Positions 45,484 to 57,804 are shown, numbered from the stretch's first letter. The stretch: DNA of 64,000 nucleotides from Chloromonas sp. AAM2 (GCA_004335635.1 QAXH01005246.1:1-64000); one strand, 5' to 3'. Numbers and translations are program-made. The notes: generated from the sequence alone by a model not told the origin.

Positions 45484-48400
45484 GTGGGCTCTCTGAATCC
45501 CCTTGACACAGTTACTATGCGGGAGCTGCTAGGGCTGGTGTAAACAAGAGCATTGACCAGAAAGCACCTGATCTGCACATTGTGAATGCGCAGCTGGGTG
45601 CATTTGCGCGACACGGCAGCCAGGCAGCCCCTAGCTTTGGCCAAATTTAATCGCAGCATGTTGTTCTTCATATGCCCACCATCAGCAAACTTGATCACCA
45701 AGTAAGAAAACTCATTGCACTCGGGCATCACCGACCCCGCACCATCATTTTGCAGCAAAGTGAAGTCAGGCACTGCCTGCGTGGGCAGGCAGCTTTGTGC
45801 GTAAAACTAATGCTGATGTATGGTGCGAACTGGAACTCGGCTATGGGCGAGACCAGGCGAGCTTTGTGCACTGCAAAGGAAACACAAATCATTGCTCAGC
45901 TGCGCCAGCCTGCAGCATGAGTAGGGGGCGGCGAGGACACTCGACCTGCAATGATATGAATGGCACGGTCTACAATCCCTGCAGTTGCTGGGCCTGCTTC
46001 TGCTCACGCAGCTTCCCCTACTGCTTTCTGGCCTCCTTCTCTTGCCGCTTGTTTTTGTACCTTTCATTTGCCCTGGTCCTTTAAAGGTGCCGCTGGCTTT
46101 TGAGGCTTTTGGGTTAAGGCTTTTGACTGCAGCCGAGAAGCCTATGGGTAGCTTTGGAGAGCCTGCTGAAGTCAAACGTCCATTGGCGCGCTGCTGACTG
46201 AGCTGGCAGCGGCACTGACAGCACACGCCAGCTGTCGCTGAAGCGCACCAACGCACAGTTCAGCTGGCGGTAGATGAGAACATCCACCGTGGTGATCAGC
46301 TTCTGGCTCTGCACAGCAACATGGCATGCTACAAGTCTGCTCGCTGCATATACACCCTGTAACAAATGGTGGGCAATACCGTACAGGCTGCACAAACATT
46401 CATTAGAAAATGTCACAAGTGCTGCACACACATGCACAACAGCACATGACAGGCAACGAATGGTGTGCCACGACTATTGAGACACCACAAGCAGGTGTGG
46501 GGAATGTAGCGCCCAGCACCGCAAAGGGCCACTTGGCATCAGCAGCACATTCCGTGCCCGCATACTGATTGCAGGTGTATGGACACAAGTGAGCGTGTGT
46601 GCACGTCAGACGTAGCATCACCAGGTCATCAGGCGTTCACTCACGTTCGCCAACGTGCTGCTGTGGTCATAAGGCCCAAACGCATCCAGCATCGCTTGCA
46701 GCAGGCCCTCCTCCTCTGTGGTCATGGGCGCACCAGCACCACCGCTCAGCTGCCTCCACACGTCCTCAGCAATGCGGGCCTCCGCAGGTGCCCGCGCCCA
46801 CAGGTGCTCAGGCGCGCCCCCATGAAGCAGGGATGTAGTCAGCCCAAGCTCCTGAAGCAAGCGCAACAGCACAACGGCACAGGCAGCAGTAGTGTGGAGG
46901 CCGCAAGTAGGTGTGACTTGGAGTACACTTTCTGTGTGCACACTGCTCCATGTGAGAGGTGACATGCAGCCTTGCCAATGCTGGCAAGAAGGTGCAGGTG
47001 ACCACACATCTGCTGCCTGTTCCTGCCAGCAGGGCATGCACAACCAACCGCAGCATGCTGAGGCATGGTGGGATTGAACGTACAGCAGCTCCCCCATTAC
47101 ATGCTTGTGACCACCTCACCTGAGCACTTGCCATTGCCTTGGCAGCTTCTGCAGCGGCAGCGGCCTCTGCAGCGGCGCACTGAGCATCAAGCCCCTTGGT
47201 CTCAATCTTGACATCAGCCTCAGCAATCGCAGCAGCATCTCTAGATGCACGAGCGCCTGCAGCATCTGCCTCAGCTGCCTGGACTGCAGCCTTTGCAGCC
47301 TCTGCAGCTGCCGCAGCTGCTGTGTGGTACTGGTCCACCACTAGGACGTTTGTGAGGAAGCATGGGTGCATGCCATGCTCGCGCACATAGCGCACGCAGT
47401 TGTCGATGTGGCAGTCCACCTCGGCCAACGCGACACTGGCTGTGTTCCTGGGCATGATCTTCAGCTCCAGGCAGAACTGCAACCAGGCAACCATGCGTCG
47501 TTACGTAACCAGCATGCCAGCTACTGTAGTCATTGTTTGGCCAATACCAGGTGCATCCAGCTTGCGCATGCGCTGCTCTGCCTCTGTTGATAACCCATCT
47601 TGCGCTGCCTTGGGCATGCGAGAAATTATGCAGCAGCCATCCAGCTTCATGCTGAGACTGCCCAATCATGCAGAAGCCTTGCACCAAGTGGCGCATGCTG
47701 ACAAGGAAGTTTCCGGACAGCATAGATGTTTCTGGCTGCACATGGCCTAAGCCGTTGCAACGCTTAGTGTCCATGCGATGTGCGACTGCCCAGCTCACGT
47801 ACCACTTCACCATCGCGGATCTTCCAGTCAAGGTAGGTTTGCTTCCTTTGAGTGGAGTCTGGGTCGGTCTCTGCTGGCTGGGGCACCACTTGGCGGCTCT
47901 CAGGGATGCACTGGTATGGTGCATATGCAGGTGTCACCCGCAACACCCCCTTAATGGCCTTGCCCAGAGCGTACGCCACGCCGTACTCAAGAGGCTGGCT
48001 GTCAGTGGTCCTGCGCGCCTCAGGCGGGTCCAGGAAGCGCAAGGAAACGTGCTTCAAACCCTCCACCAGCATCCATTGGAACTTGTGTCTGCGGCAGCAG
48101 CAGGACAGACCTAGTGGTGAACGTACGTGGCAGGGCTGCACCAGTGTTACACTTGTTGCTGCTGCTGCTGGTACACGGCACATGAATGATCACTGAGAAT
48201 TCTTCACAGATGCTGGCGGCAATGCAGCACTTCTGTGCCACGCACCACAGATGCTGGAGCCGTTGTGACACCAGCTGCATGCTTGCGCATAACACCCCAT
48301 GTATCAGCGCCCACAAGCAGCAGACCGGGCAGTAGATCTGATAGCATGCACATGCATCTTACCTGTAATCGGGCGGGTCAGCTGGGCTGTCGCCATGCGC

Positions 48401-51400
48401 AGGAGGTGGCTGCACGCTGAGCGGATCAATGACAGGTGGCATACCAGCCGCCACCAGTGCTGACATCAGCAGCGGGGCGCTGACTTGTGCCTTCATGTCA
48501 TGCCCTGGTGGGAGCAGAAGCCCTGTCCATACAAGCTTGTCACTGACACGCACCCCTGTTGAAAGCATGGGGGCTGGTTCCCTGCCAGTGTCGTGGTAGC
48601 CTGCAGGCATGCCACCAACATGCAGAGATTCTTCTCAGACCAGTGCTAGCTTGGCTATGTGCATCAATGCCAGCCAGCAGTACCCTGACAGTTAAGCTCG
48701 AGCTGCTGTTGCTATGTAAGCAGCTGGCAGTCAGCTTCAGGCAGCCAGCCATATGCTGGGTTTCCCACCAACAAACAGCAAGCTCATTATTGATGTGAAA
48801 GCCAAGCTTATTCAAGCTGCATCAGGAGCCATATTTGCAGGTGCCCAACAGTGCTGGACTCTCCTGCCATGGTTGTAACAATATGAATAGCAACAGGGGA
48901 AAGCGAGCAGCGAGGGAAGGGTGAAGCAGAATGACAACAGCACGCGGCGTCATAGAAACCAGTTCAGCTGTTGCGGTTCTGATCTAAATGCTAACCAGTA
49001 ATGATTGTTGATTACAGTCATGATCGTTCTGCGCCTGGCATATGTGGCTTGCTCACCGCCTGTCCTCATCACTTCATCAATCACTTCCTGCACGCCATCC
49101 TCCGCCTGTATCGCCACCAGGTCCATCACAATTCTGGCGTAGGTGGCATTGCCGGCGCTACCCAACACGTACTGCATCAGGCTGGACTGCTCGTCAATCC
49201 ACCACTGTGCTGTCAGTGGCTTGCCTGACCTCAGGCGCTGCTCCATCACAAACAGGCATTGCCCAGTGAGGCCCCGGTGGCCTGCCGTGAGAGCCATGAC
49301 AGACGCAGCTATCTTGCTGGTATCCATGCACTCCTGAGCTCCTTCCCTTACCCACTCGGCGCACAGCTGCTCCACCAGCTGTGCTGTACCATCCTGAGTG
49401 AAGCGGGGAGGGGCCACGTGCCTGACCTGCAGCAGCACACACGGAGCAGTGTGCCGGGGCCTGACTTGCAGCAGCACACACGGAGCAGTGTGCCGGGGCC
49501 TGACCTGCAGCAGCACACACGGAGCAGTGTGCCGAGGCCTGACCTGCAGCAGCACACACGGAGCAGTGTGCCGGGGCCTGACCTGCAGCAGCACACACGG
49601 AGCAGTGTGCCGGGGCCTGACCTGCNNNNNNNNNNNNNNNNNNNNNNNNNNNNNNNNNNNNNNNNNNNNNNNNNNNNNNNNNNNNNNNNNNNNNNNNNNN
49701 NNNAGCAGCACACAGGGAGCAGTGTGCCGGGGCCTGACCTGCAGCAGCACACAGGGAGCAGTGTGCCGGGGCCTGACCTGCAGCAGCACACACGGAGCAG
49801 TGTGCCGGGCCGCGTATGTGACCAGCCAGATCCTGCATCATCAGGCATCATGCCATGCTCTGCCCCCAGCTGAGGATGTGACAAATCTGCAGGAACGTGT
49901 AGCAAACTGATGCCTAAAAAGGCAATCAGAAGGCCAGGCCCTGACTTAATGTTGCTGCAAGCCAACACAGGCAGTCCCAGGCTCAGGCCACAGGCAGTGC
50001 CAGCTCAGCCAAGCCTGAATTGATGAGACCTGCTTCCAGTTGGAGGCAATGATTGGCTTCAGCCTAACATATTTTGGTGCTGCACCCATGCCCAACAGCT
50101 GCGCTGGAGGTGCCAAAACCAGGCTCACTGTGGCACTCAGCCTCCGCTTCCCACGCTCCCTACGCCTGCAATCGATGGGGTTATCACCGCCCAGCTGTCA
50201 GCTACGCACACGCTTACCACGCTGAAGGGGGCGACATTGCTGATGTTGCCCGTCGCAATGAGGTGAGCCAGCGCGTCCGTTCCAACGAGCAAGCAGCCAG
50301 CCTTCTTGTTGCTGCAGGAACAGAGAACAGGGCAAGCATGCAGGGTTTCAAGGTGAGGTGGGGTGCTGCAAGCCAGCCAAAACACCTTGCTGTTTGTTGA
50401 CAGTTGCGTGGGCCCCAATGGACCTGTTGCCACCTGGCATATGAAACAATGCTGCCATAACATCTGCCCAGGCAGACCCAAACCTGTTTCGACACTATAA
50501 CTATGAGTTGCAAGCAACTTGCATGCCATAGCGCACAAATCCAGCTCCTGGGCATCCTTCTGGGTGATGTATGAAGTTTTCCGTTTTTGGAAACACGACG
50601 TTTTCTTGCATGCGCTGTTGGGTTATCCTTATCCTCAGCTGTCTAACGATGCCAAAATGACTGTGTTCTGACGCTGTTTGGGCATCTTTCCACTCGAAGC
50701 TTAAGATCTGTAACTGCAGTACTGCTGATTATAACGCGCGCGGCCCACCGCCAGACCCAGCCACCCAGCCTAGTGGCTTCAGGAGCACTAGTTTGACGGC
50801 CCCAGCAAAAACAACTGGGTTGAAATCAAGCATGTGCACATGCCTGGGGATGATTTCTTGCGCTGACCAGGAGACCCTGTTTCATTCCAGGACGTACCAG
50901 ATGAGGCAATGGTAGCTTTGCTGAGCATGGCAAAACGCAGCAGTCCAAGACCTTGACATGGCAGGCTGATGCTTCACTCACAATGACTGCTTGATGCCCC
51001 TCATGATCCTCAGGAACTTCTCCAGACGTGCTGGGCTGCCTGTCTCCCTGTCCACCAGCGCCTCCTCCAACGCATCACACTCATCCATGATCAGCAAAAG
51101 CTTGGGTGCAGCAGGCTGCTGCAGGTGATCTAGCAGGCAGTCGCTGCTAGCTACCCCGCTGGCACATGGCAAGTCCAGCTGCCTGACGATGTAGCTGAAC
51201 AGATTCTCATAGTCGGCGACACGGAGCAGCAGGGCCAGGTCAAGGTAGAGCACCCTCACGTTTGCACGGTGTGCTGCACGCTCAACTGCCATCGCCAAGC
51301 TTGTCTTGCCAGCCTGCCTGTGCGCGGTGAGCAGCATGAAAGCCCCTTGAATCATGTCATCGCATACTGACTCAGCAATGGAGTCCTCAAGGTAGATGTT

Positions 51401-53964
51401 GACGTCAGGATCTGCGTACTGGCTCCTAGCAACCAGCTTGCGCCTCCTCCGCTGCGGAGCTGCTGCACCTGCATGCATGCAGAGGTGCATGCAGGATGCA
51501 CTGTCTGGAGTTGCACAGTATGCATCAACATATCACATAAAGTACATGAGCATGCCCACATGCAGATATGCTGCGCAAGCTGCACACTAGAGTGCTGGTT
51601 ACAGGAAGGCCCAACAACAATGACTGGGCTTTGCCTACCCAGCAACCGCTTTTTCCTTTTTTTTTTTGGGCTCTGAACCAGCCCTTCCAGAGGACCCTGC
51701 CTGAGGCCATGATAAGCTATGTAATGATGATGATGATGATGATGCTGATGATGATGAAAGTGTGCCACAGTGTGCCCACACAATGCGTACAGCATGAAGG
51801 ATGGCACAGGCGGGTTTGGGGTGATGCATGTCATAACTTTCAACTTGATATATATGTATGTAAAGCCGGACACCACCGCGCTCAGCAGCACAGCACATCA
51901 CCATCTGTACATGCAGCAGCCCATGTGGGTGTCATGTGTATATATGCGTGTGCATCCTGCGCACATGGCAGGGATGCGGTTCTGGAGCTGCAGCTGATGA
52001 TACTGGCAGTGTGTGCACACCTGCTGGCACTGCACAACCAGGCGTTGCATCCACTGACTGCCTCACAATAAGCACCGTGACCATATGGCACTCCTTGCTG
52101 TAGATGCTATGGTGGCATGTGAGGTGTGCGGGATCTGCTAGGGCTGATGTAAGGCGACAGAACAGCACATGCAACAGGCAGATCCACAGCAGATACATAC
52201 AGGAAAGCAGGCAGCATCGCACAACATCAGACTGCCAAGACAAATTGGCAGTCTGATGTAGTTTCTTTGGCAGTCCGGACCGAGGTTCCTGCAATCCAAC
52301 AACATGCTAAGGCACTGCTGCCTCTGTCACCTGCAGCCATACTCACCACTGTCATCAGGAGCAGTACCAGAAGTAGTAGCATGCACTGCCACAGCTGAGG
52401 AAGATGCAGGTGCTGCACGGCTTGGACAGGCGCTGTGCCAGCCACATCTACGCCCAGCGGCTGCATGCGTGCGCGGTACTGCCCGGCGCTCAGAAGCTGC
52501 TGCTGCTGCTGCACTAGGCAGCGTGGCAGCTGGCACACCCTCATGGCTGGCGGCGGCACATGCTTCAGACCTGCACACAGGGCACAGCAACGAAGGTTCG
52601 TTCCAACAGTGGCATCAAATCATCTGGTTGTGTTTTCACCAGCACGTAGAACTGAGCCTTTTTTCAGGCCCTTTGTGCCTGAGGGGTTATTGCGGACAGG
52701 ACAGCACCCCGAGGGGTGGCCACCACCATCACTATCGCGGTGTGTCATAGCAACATGGCAATGCTTGGATACGGCTCACACTTGTATTAGATAGTGTATT
52801 GAACTGGTAAACAAGCAGCATATGTGTGTGCAGCCGCGTACTCATACACTGCGCGTGCCCCCTCGTACTTCTGTGCGCGAGCTGCCTGTTCCAGCTGCTG
52901 CACGTACGCATCCCAGTGCTCCGGGAACAGCGGCACAGCTGCAGGACCCCTGGTGGCACTCCACTCCTCCACTGGTTGCCTGTTGCAGCAGCAGGAAGAA
53001 CAGGAGCAGGTTAACCACATGCAAGTCATGCAGTGCGTGCCTGCAGCAGCAGCACCTGAGGCATCATGACAGGCAGAAGTGCTGCTGAACTTCACTGACA
53101 GGTTCCGGCATCAGGAGCTGCTGCCATACAGTAGCTGCAGCACAGCAGTGATGGGCTGAGGTAGCCGCAGCAGTTGGCAGTCAGCAACAGGCATAAACTG
53201 TCCTGTGTACAAGTCAGCCTGACTGATAGGTGTGGTGTCTACAGACAACAACACGTGCATCAATCCATGCGCAGCTCACCTGCGGTTGATGCTGGCGGGC
53301 ACCGGCGCCTGTGACACTGGTCGCACTACCTTGCAGCCTGAATGTGGTGCCACCTGTGCAAGCAAAATGCATAATAGAACACACAGGTTCAGAAAAAAAA
53401 GAAGTGTTGTTGACACTACCGCTGCAGCACAGGCGCAACGCTGCGCATTAGAGCTCAATGCTGCGCAGACTCACCACGCCAACAACATGCTGGCAGCTCA
53501 AATGTGGACGTCCACGTACAGCATAGGCCTACAGGAACAAGAGCAGAGCAGTGAGCAGCGCCATCAACAGGAAGGCAGCTGCTGTTGGCTTTAGCTGCAC
53601 ACCCAGAGCAGCAGCAGGTGCATGTACCGGCAGGACCTTCTTGTGCACATCCTAGACAGGAAATTGCAGCAAGATCAGCAAGCACTGACCTGGTGAGTGG
53701 CCATGGCACCCACAGGGCACCTGCATGCAATGACACCATCAACAGGGTGACGCACAGAGGACATGTTTACTGCTGCTGAATTGCTGAACATCGCCCTTAC
53801 AGCAGCTTCATGTTGGCTGCAAGAGGCCCAAGGTCTGGTGAAGCTATCAAGGCTGGCAGCTGGCGCAGCATGTGCTGCCAAGCCCTCCAACATTGCTCGA
53901 AACACCAGTTGCCTTCTCCAAGCACATCCTTGACCAAGCTGGCGAGCGCGGGCCACACATAAGA
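45447..53964 (-). CDS. STAND/AAA-like P-loop NTPase fused to PD-(D/E)XK-like nuclease (CR/Crinkler-like architecture)
   Basis: Phase-consistent exons: 53353-53280, 53222-53130, 52979-52842, 52570-52347, 51468-50982, 50311-50218, 49426-49057, 48555-48363, 48088-47803, 47476-47120, 46851-46645, 46308-46225 and 45776-45447, together about 978 residues. A further coding block at 53964-53801 (VKDVLGEGNWCFEQCWRAW) probably belongs upstream, but its link and the start are unresolved. The NTPase has a Walker A-like AHRQAGKTS (first Gly replaced by Ala), a Walker B-like LLLIMDECDALEE, a sensor-like LLVGTDALAHL, and a GHRGLTGQCLF segment typical of STAND-type ATPases. A nuclease-like core follows: YLDWKIRDGEV joined to FCLELKIMPRN. 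This gives Asp, 11 residues, then Glu-x-Lys, the PD-(D/E)XK pattern. An Ala-rich coiled coil (47120-47330) comes next. The order matches NTPase-nuclease 'CR' proteins of eukaryotes; no Crinkler header was recognised. Function is inferred: a nuclease switched by nucleotide binding, perhaps in genome conflict or defence. Confidence 0.7.
49421..49809. repeat. 39-bp tandem repeat with embedded 3' splice sites
   Basis: About ten units of 39 bp, starting 'cctgacctgcagcagcac', at 49421, 49460, 49499 and so on. They are interrupted by a 78-N gap, exactly two units. The array lies in the NTPase-nuclease gene immediately upstream (on the minus strand) of the exon starting at 49426. The exon's own acceptor, CTGCAG|GTCAGG, is part of the repeat unit and recurs in every copy. 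The unit is 13 codons with no stop in the exon's frame. Confidence 0.95.
49626..49703. other. Assembly gap (78 N) inside the 39-bp array
   Basis: The gap equals two repeat units, consistent with a collapsed or estimated array. The true copy number is unknown. Confidence 0.95.
52224..52259. repeat. Perfect 15-bp inverted repeat with 6-nt loop
   Basis: ACATCAGACTGCCAA (52224-52238), loop GACAAA, then the exact reverse complement (52245-52259). A further partial copy, TTTGGCAGTC, follows at about 52267-52276. It lies in the intron between the 52347-52570 and 50982-51468 exons of the NTPase-nuclease gene. Confidence 0.85.
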
Positions 53965-54437
53965 CTCCCCTTACCTAGAATGCATGTTTGCAGTCTGCCT
54001 AGGCAAGGACTGCCCGAGGCAAACAGCGGCTGTCAAATGCTGGTGTTCTGCCGCCTGTGTCGTTTGCGTGGCGGTTCTAGCAAACGATTCGCCTGAACTG
54101 ATAGCCTGAACTATTCGAATCGCCTGGACTACTCGAATCGCCTGAACTAAGGCAGATATCTCTGGTCCCGGTCGGTTGCACTTGAGCCTAGCAGCCTGGC
54201 ATGGGGCCCTGACGGAAAACCATCCTCAAGTCTTTTCGAAACCGGACCCCCAGCAGCCCCCAGGCATGCTGCGGCGTAATAGCGGTACGGCAGGAAGCAT
54301 TTTGAGTATGCCGATAGCAGTACTGCATACTCATTTTGCGAATTGATTGCTTTTCCTTTGACTTTGGACTCCTGACACTGAGGGCTTGCCCTGATCAGCA
54401 GACGGGGTAGCAGACAGCGTGAGTCAGGCCTGCTGCT
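53965..54437. other. Unassigned sequence upstream of NTPase-nuclease gene
   Basis: Likely 5' region of the minus-strand NTPase-nuclease gene; its first exon may lie here. A short imperfect tandem repeat at about 54084-54148 repeats the words 'gattcgcctgaact' and 'gaatcgcctg' three to four times. No clear start codon with a coding exon was found. Confidence 0.4.
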
Positions 54438-55584
54438 GATGCGCAGCGTGGGCTAGGGAATGACGAGGGAGTGTTGGATGTCGGTGCTGTGGTTATGCAG
54501 GTGCGGTACAGGGGTTGAAGAGACGGTTAGCTGAGCTGAAAAAATGTGGAGTGTGCACACGGTTTTCGCCACCCACGCTGTTGTCCCAGCAGTCAACATG
54601 GGTCTCAGGTTTTCACCAGGGTAGTTGAATTGGTGGCCCTGACATAGAGAAGAGTGGGGGAGTGTGTGCGTGTGGGTGCAAGTGTGATCTGACACGTTGT
54701 CTGATTTGGGTCAAAATGCTGACTCAGGTCACACTGGGTATGGCACGCCTGACAACGGTTTGTCGCAGCTAGTTGCCTGCAGAACCAGTGTGCCTGCCGC
54801 ACCAGGTTTGATTTGCACCCTGCTGATCTTTCGAGAACCACAGTGCACATCTTGATTTACTTGGGTTTCGTTGACATCCCTTGGTGTGCATGGCATCTTG
54901 TGTCTCTTTCACTATATAATTAAACGCCAGCCTTTGGCAGTGTGCATTTGATTGTCCACAGTGCCAGTGACATCTGTGTTCTTTGCTTCTTGCACCTTGA
55001 AGTTGCCTTCTGTTGCTCAGGGTTGGTCAGGACCGTATCCGACCTCGTCTCGAGCATGGCTTGCTAGTACGGCAAATCCCTGCACTATCACGCAGTTTGA
55101 GCACCCCAGAAGGCGGCACACTGAGCAGCCGCATACACTCCCGCACACCTCCAATGGAAGTACTTGCACACCACAACAAATCTCAGCGAGGATATCAGCG
55201 CACCAAACACTATTTAGGGGAAAGCAGTGGGACGTGCTTACGCGTTCGGTAGTTCCAGCAGGATGCGACGGGTGCTGCTCTCAATTGCTTGTTATATTCC
55301 ATGTTTGTGCACTGTACTACTATTGCCCTCGTTGCAGGATATATTATATATTTATCGTGTGGGTTTTGCCAGGTATCATATAGCCACGAATGCCTGACTC
55401 GCACCTTCAGCCTTTAGCCTTTTTTCAGTGTCTGTATCAGGTATCAGAGCAGAGCAGCACAGTGGCCACAAGAATCTGAATATTCTGAGGAACGTGCTTC
55501 GTGATACCCATGCCACATGATGTTATGGTCATTGTCGGCTGCCCATACCAAGACCGGTGTTCCAGGCTCACGTTGATATTGCAT
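54438..55584 (+). pseudogene. Decayed duplicate of the EGF-RING gene 3' end
   Basis: Diverged copy of 43765-44893 in the same orientation. It retains the end of the penultimate exon, with its CAG|GTGCGG donor (about 54495), and the last-exon sequence near 55075-55160, encoding RSLSTPEGGTLSSRIHSRTP-like residues. The acceptor before the latter has changed from CAG to CAA, and no RING or membrane exons precede it. It therefore cannot express the parent protein. The intervening intron and downstream DNA are also duplicated. Confidence 0.75.
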
Positions 55585-55610
55585 ATACGCTGACTGACGC
55601 CTGAACGCCA

Positions 55611-55640
55611 TACTACAGCAGGTACAGTACTGCTGTAGTA
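55611..55640. repeat. 11-bp inverted repeat
   Basis: TACTACAGCAG (55611-55621), an 8-nt loop, then CTGCTGTAGTA (55630-55640). It lies just beyond the duplicated segment, in sequence rich in overlapping GTACTAC words. Confidence 0.75.
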
Positions 55641-56293
55641 CTGTACTACTACTGCTAGCGCAGCATGTATCTGGTTGAACTGTTTGAGCTTGTGATGGAG
55701 CGGCCTTTAGAAACTGAGTGAGCATCAGGACCCGGTGGTGAGGCCTGTGCGCCGATGATCATTGTCGCCCAGAGTTGTGTTTAGACGCATTGGTGAACTA
55801 ATGAATGTACGGTGGCCCGTGTGTGAAGGGATATGTGTCATCACAGAACCAACGTTGGTATTCAGCTGTCTTCGCCGCAGCGTCAAGAAATATTTTCTGC
55901 ATGAGCCTTGCATGTGTGTAAGCCTCAGTATCCTGACAGTTACGGCTAATCCCAGAGATCAGTGAGTGAATGCACGCGGTCAATTCACTGGCAGCCATGC
56001 ATGTGGCATTTTGTGTTGCAAGGGTTGCACGGGCAGCTGTTGTCAAAGTGCTGATACACAGGCTGTCACTGCCATTCCAGACGTGCTGCAAGCTGAACCT
56101 ATCTCTCTCACACAAGCATGCATGTCCACGACTGGTCCAGGATCAGTTAGCACAGTTACAGTTCCAGGACACAGTGGGTATGGGTGTTTTGATGGTGCAC
56201 ATCTCTCCACAGAGCAGCATGCTGCACTTGTCCTGGGCTGCAGCTGCATACATGTGTGTGTTCGCTGCGTGAAGAAAGGCAATAAGGAGTGGT
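55641..56293. other. Intergenic, downstream of eL14
   Basis: No gene is recognised. The 3' UTR of the minus-strand eL14 gene should occupy the right-hand part. Confidence 0.5.
56156..56160 (-). terminator. Candidate poly(A) signal for eL14 (TGTAA on minus strand)
   Basis: TTACA on the plus strand is TGTAA on the transcript, about 135 nt beyond the eL14 stop, a normal distance for a short ribosomal-protein 3' UTR in green algae. Confidence 0.4.
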
Positions 56294-57804
56294 TTACTTC
56301 TTCTTGGCTGGTGGTGCGACCTTCTTGGCTGATGGCCCGGCCTTCTTCAACTGGTTGAAGACCTTGCGCACGGCACGCGCCTTCTTGGCCTTGGTGACAG
56401 CAGCCTTGAAACGGTCGAAATCTGTCATGGCTGCCTTTGACCGCTGCTGCGATAGCTTCTTGCCCCATGAGCTGGCTGCGAACTTGGCGGCAACATCTGC
56501 AGCCAACATGCAAAGCAAGAGATGAGTTTGTGAACGGTATAGTTCACGTGATAGCAGGAATACAGGGCATGAGAACTGTCCCATTCAGTGATGACACGGC
56601 AGTGAACTCAGCCGTTTGCTGTGTAGTGATGCCGTGGTCAACATGCGCACTCGAGCTGTGAGCTAACATACAAACATGATGCGGGCATCCAGATGGCGCA
56701 AAGTGGGCATTCATTGCAGGGCTGCTGTGCAGTGATATTACCGACTTGGCGCTGAATTGCTGTGTGCTTGCATGTGCGCTTGCAACAGTGTGATCCTTTC
56801 AGTGGGTAGCATACTGAGGCAGGATGTGCGCTGATGCTTTACCCCATGCTTAGCAGATAGACTCATGCAGGACCAGGTCCGGGCTGCGCAATAAGCGATG
56901 GGCAGCATCACATCTTCCTACTGTGCTGGTCTAAAATCTAGTTGGCTGGGCTGTATTCAGCTGTAACGAGCTGTGCACTCATTGCTATACAAAGAGGCTG
57001 ATGTCTGCCAGGAACTAATGCCTGATGAGCTGTGCGATTCATGCTACTGTGTCCACATGCTGCCTGGCTCTCACGCTGTGACACGGCTTTTGTCTTCTGA
57101 TCATGCACCGGTGCCTGCATGGGCTGCAGTACGCATGCATTGCCTGCACGGCCATGCTCAGCCTCCTTGTTACACGAAACTGTTAAAGGACTGCGGCTGC
57201 ATCTTCCAGACTTTCTGCACCTGCTGCTGCAGGAGAGCATGAGGCGAATTGCGGCTGCACCGGGCATGGAGGCGGCTGCTGACCTGCACTGCTGCAGCTG
57301 CACTCCGGGCAAGCCGGGCACCACGATACGCGCGCTGCCGCCGTCCCTGAGCTCGCGCTGCTCACCCTGCTGGAGGCGCTGCAGCGGTTTTCGTGGCCCG
57401 ACCCGGACCACCAGACCTCTTGAGATGCGTGCGATTATTTATGGAAACTATACTCACCACCCTCGGCAAACTTGGCGATGACAACCTTCTTGGGTGCAAG
57501 CCGAGGAATGTCGATCTTGAGGTCTGTCAAGGCCATGCGCTTGAAGTTGACCACACGGCGTGCCTGTCCTGGAGCATCAACCAGCGCCTGTACACAAAGA
57601 AAGTTTCGCTCTGTCAGCTGAACCAGGGCTCTGGGCAAAGTAGGCAGGCAGTACTGGGGCTGAGGTCACCAGAACAGCTAACAGCAGTTCGTCACTAACC
57701 CTGTTCTGGTCAATGATGTCTGAGACAGCAACCAGCTGCCCGTACTCCTCGCCATAGCTGATCATGGCCACCCGGCCGATCTCCATGTACCGCTTGAAAG
57801 GCAT
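56294..57804 (-). CDS. RPL14: 60S ribosomal protein eL14
   Basis: A structural protein of the cytosolic large ribosomal subunit. Three exons: 57804-57700, 57587-57458 and 56496-56294, in phase, 145 residues. The N-terminal SH3-like domain is complete ([57 protein letters not shown]). It is followed by the conserved [22 protein letters not shown] block and a Lys/Ala-rich tail ending in AKKK. The length is typical of the family. The second intron is long (961 nt). The first donor is GTTAGT, slightly off consensus. The gene is divergent from CCDC39, 369 bp apart. Confidence 0.96.

Noticed and set aside
49421..49809. Long open frames on both strands across the 39-bp array (for example a 279-codon minus frame)
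   Set aside because: They arise because the unit is a multiple of three without stops; only the part below 49426 has family-like protein sequence.
50890..50930. 23-nt microexon in the NTPase gene after the 51468-50982 exon
   Set aside because: Including it breaks the frame of the next exon; joining 50982 directly to 50311 restores the conserved LLVGTDALAHL reading frame.
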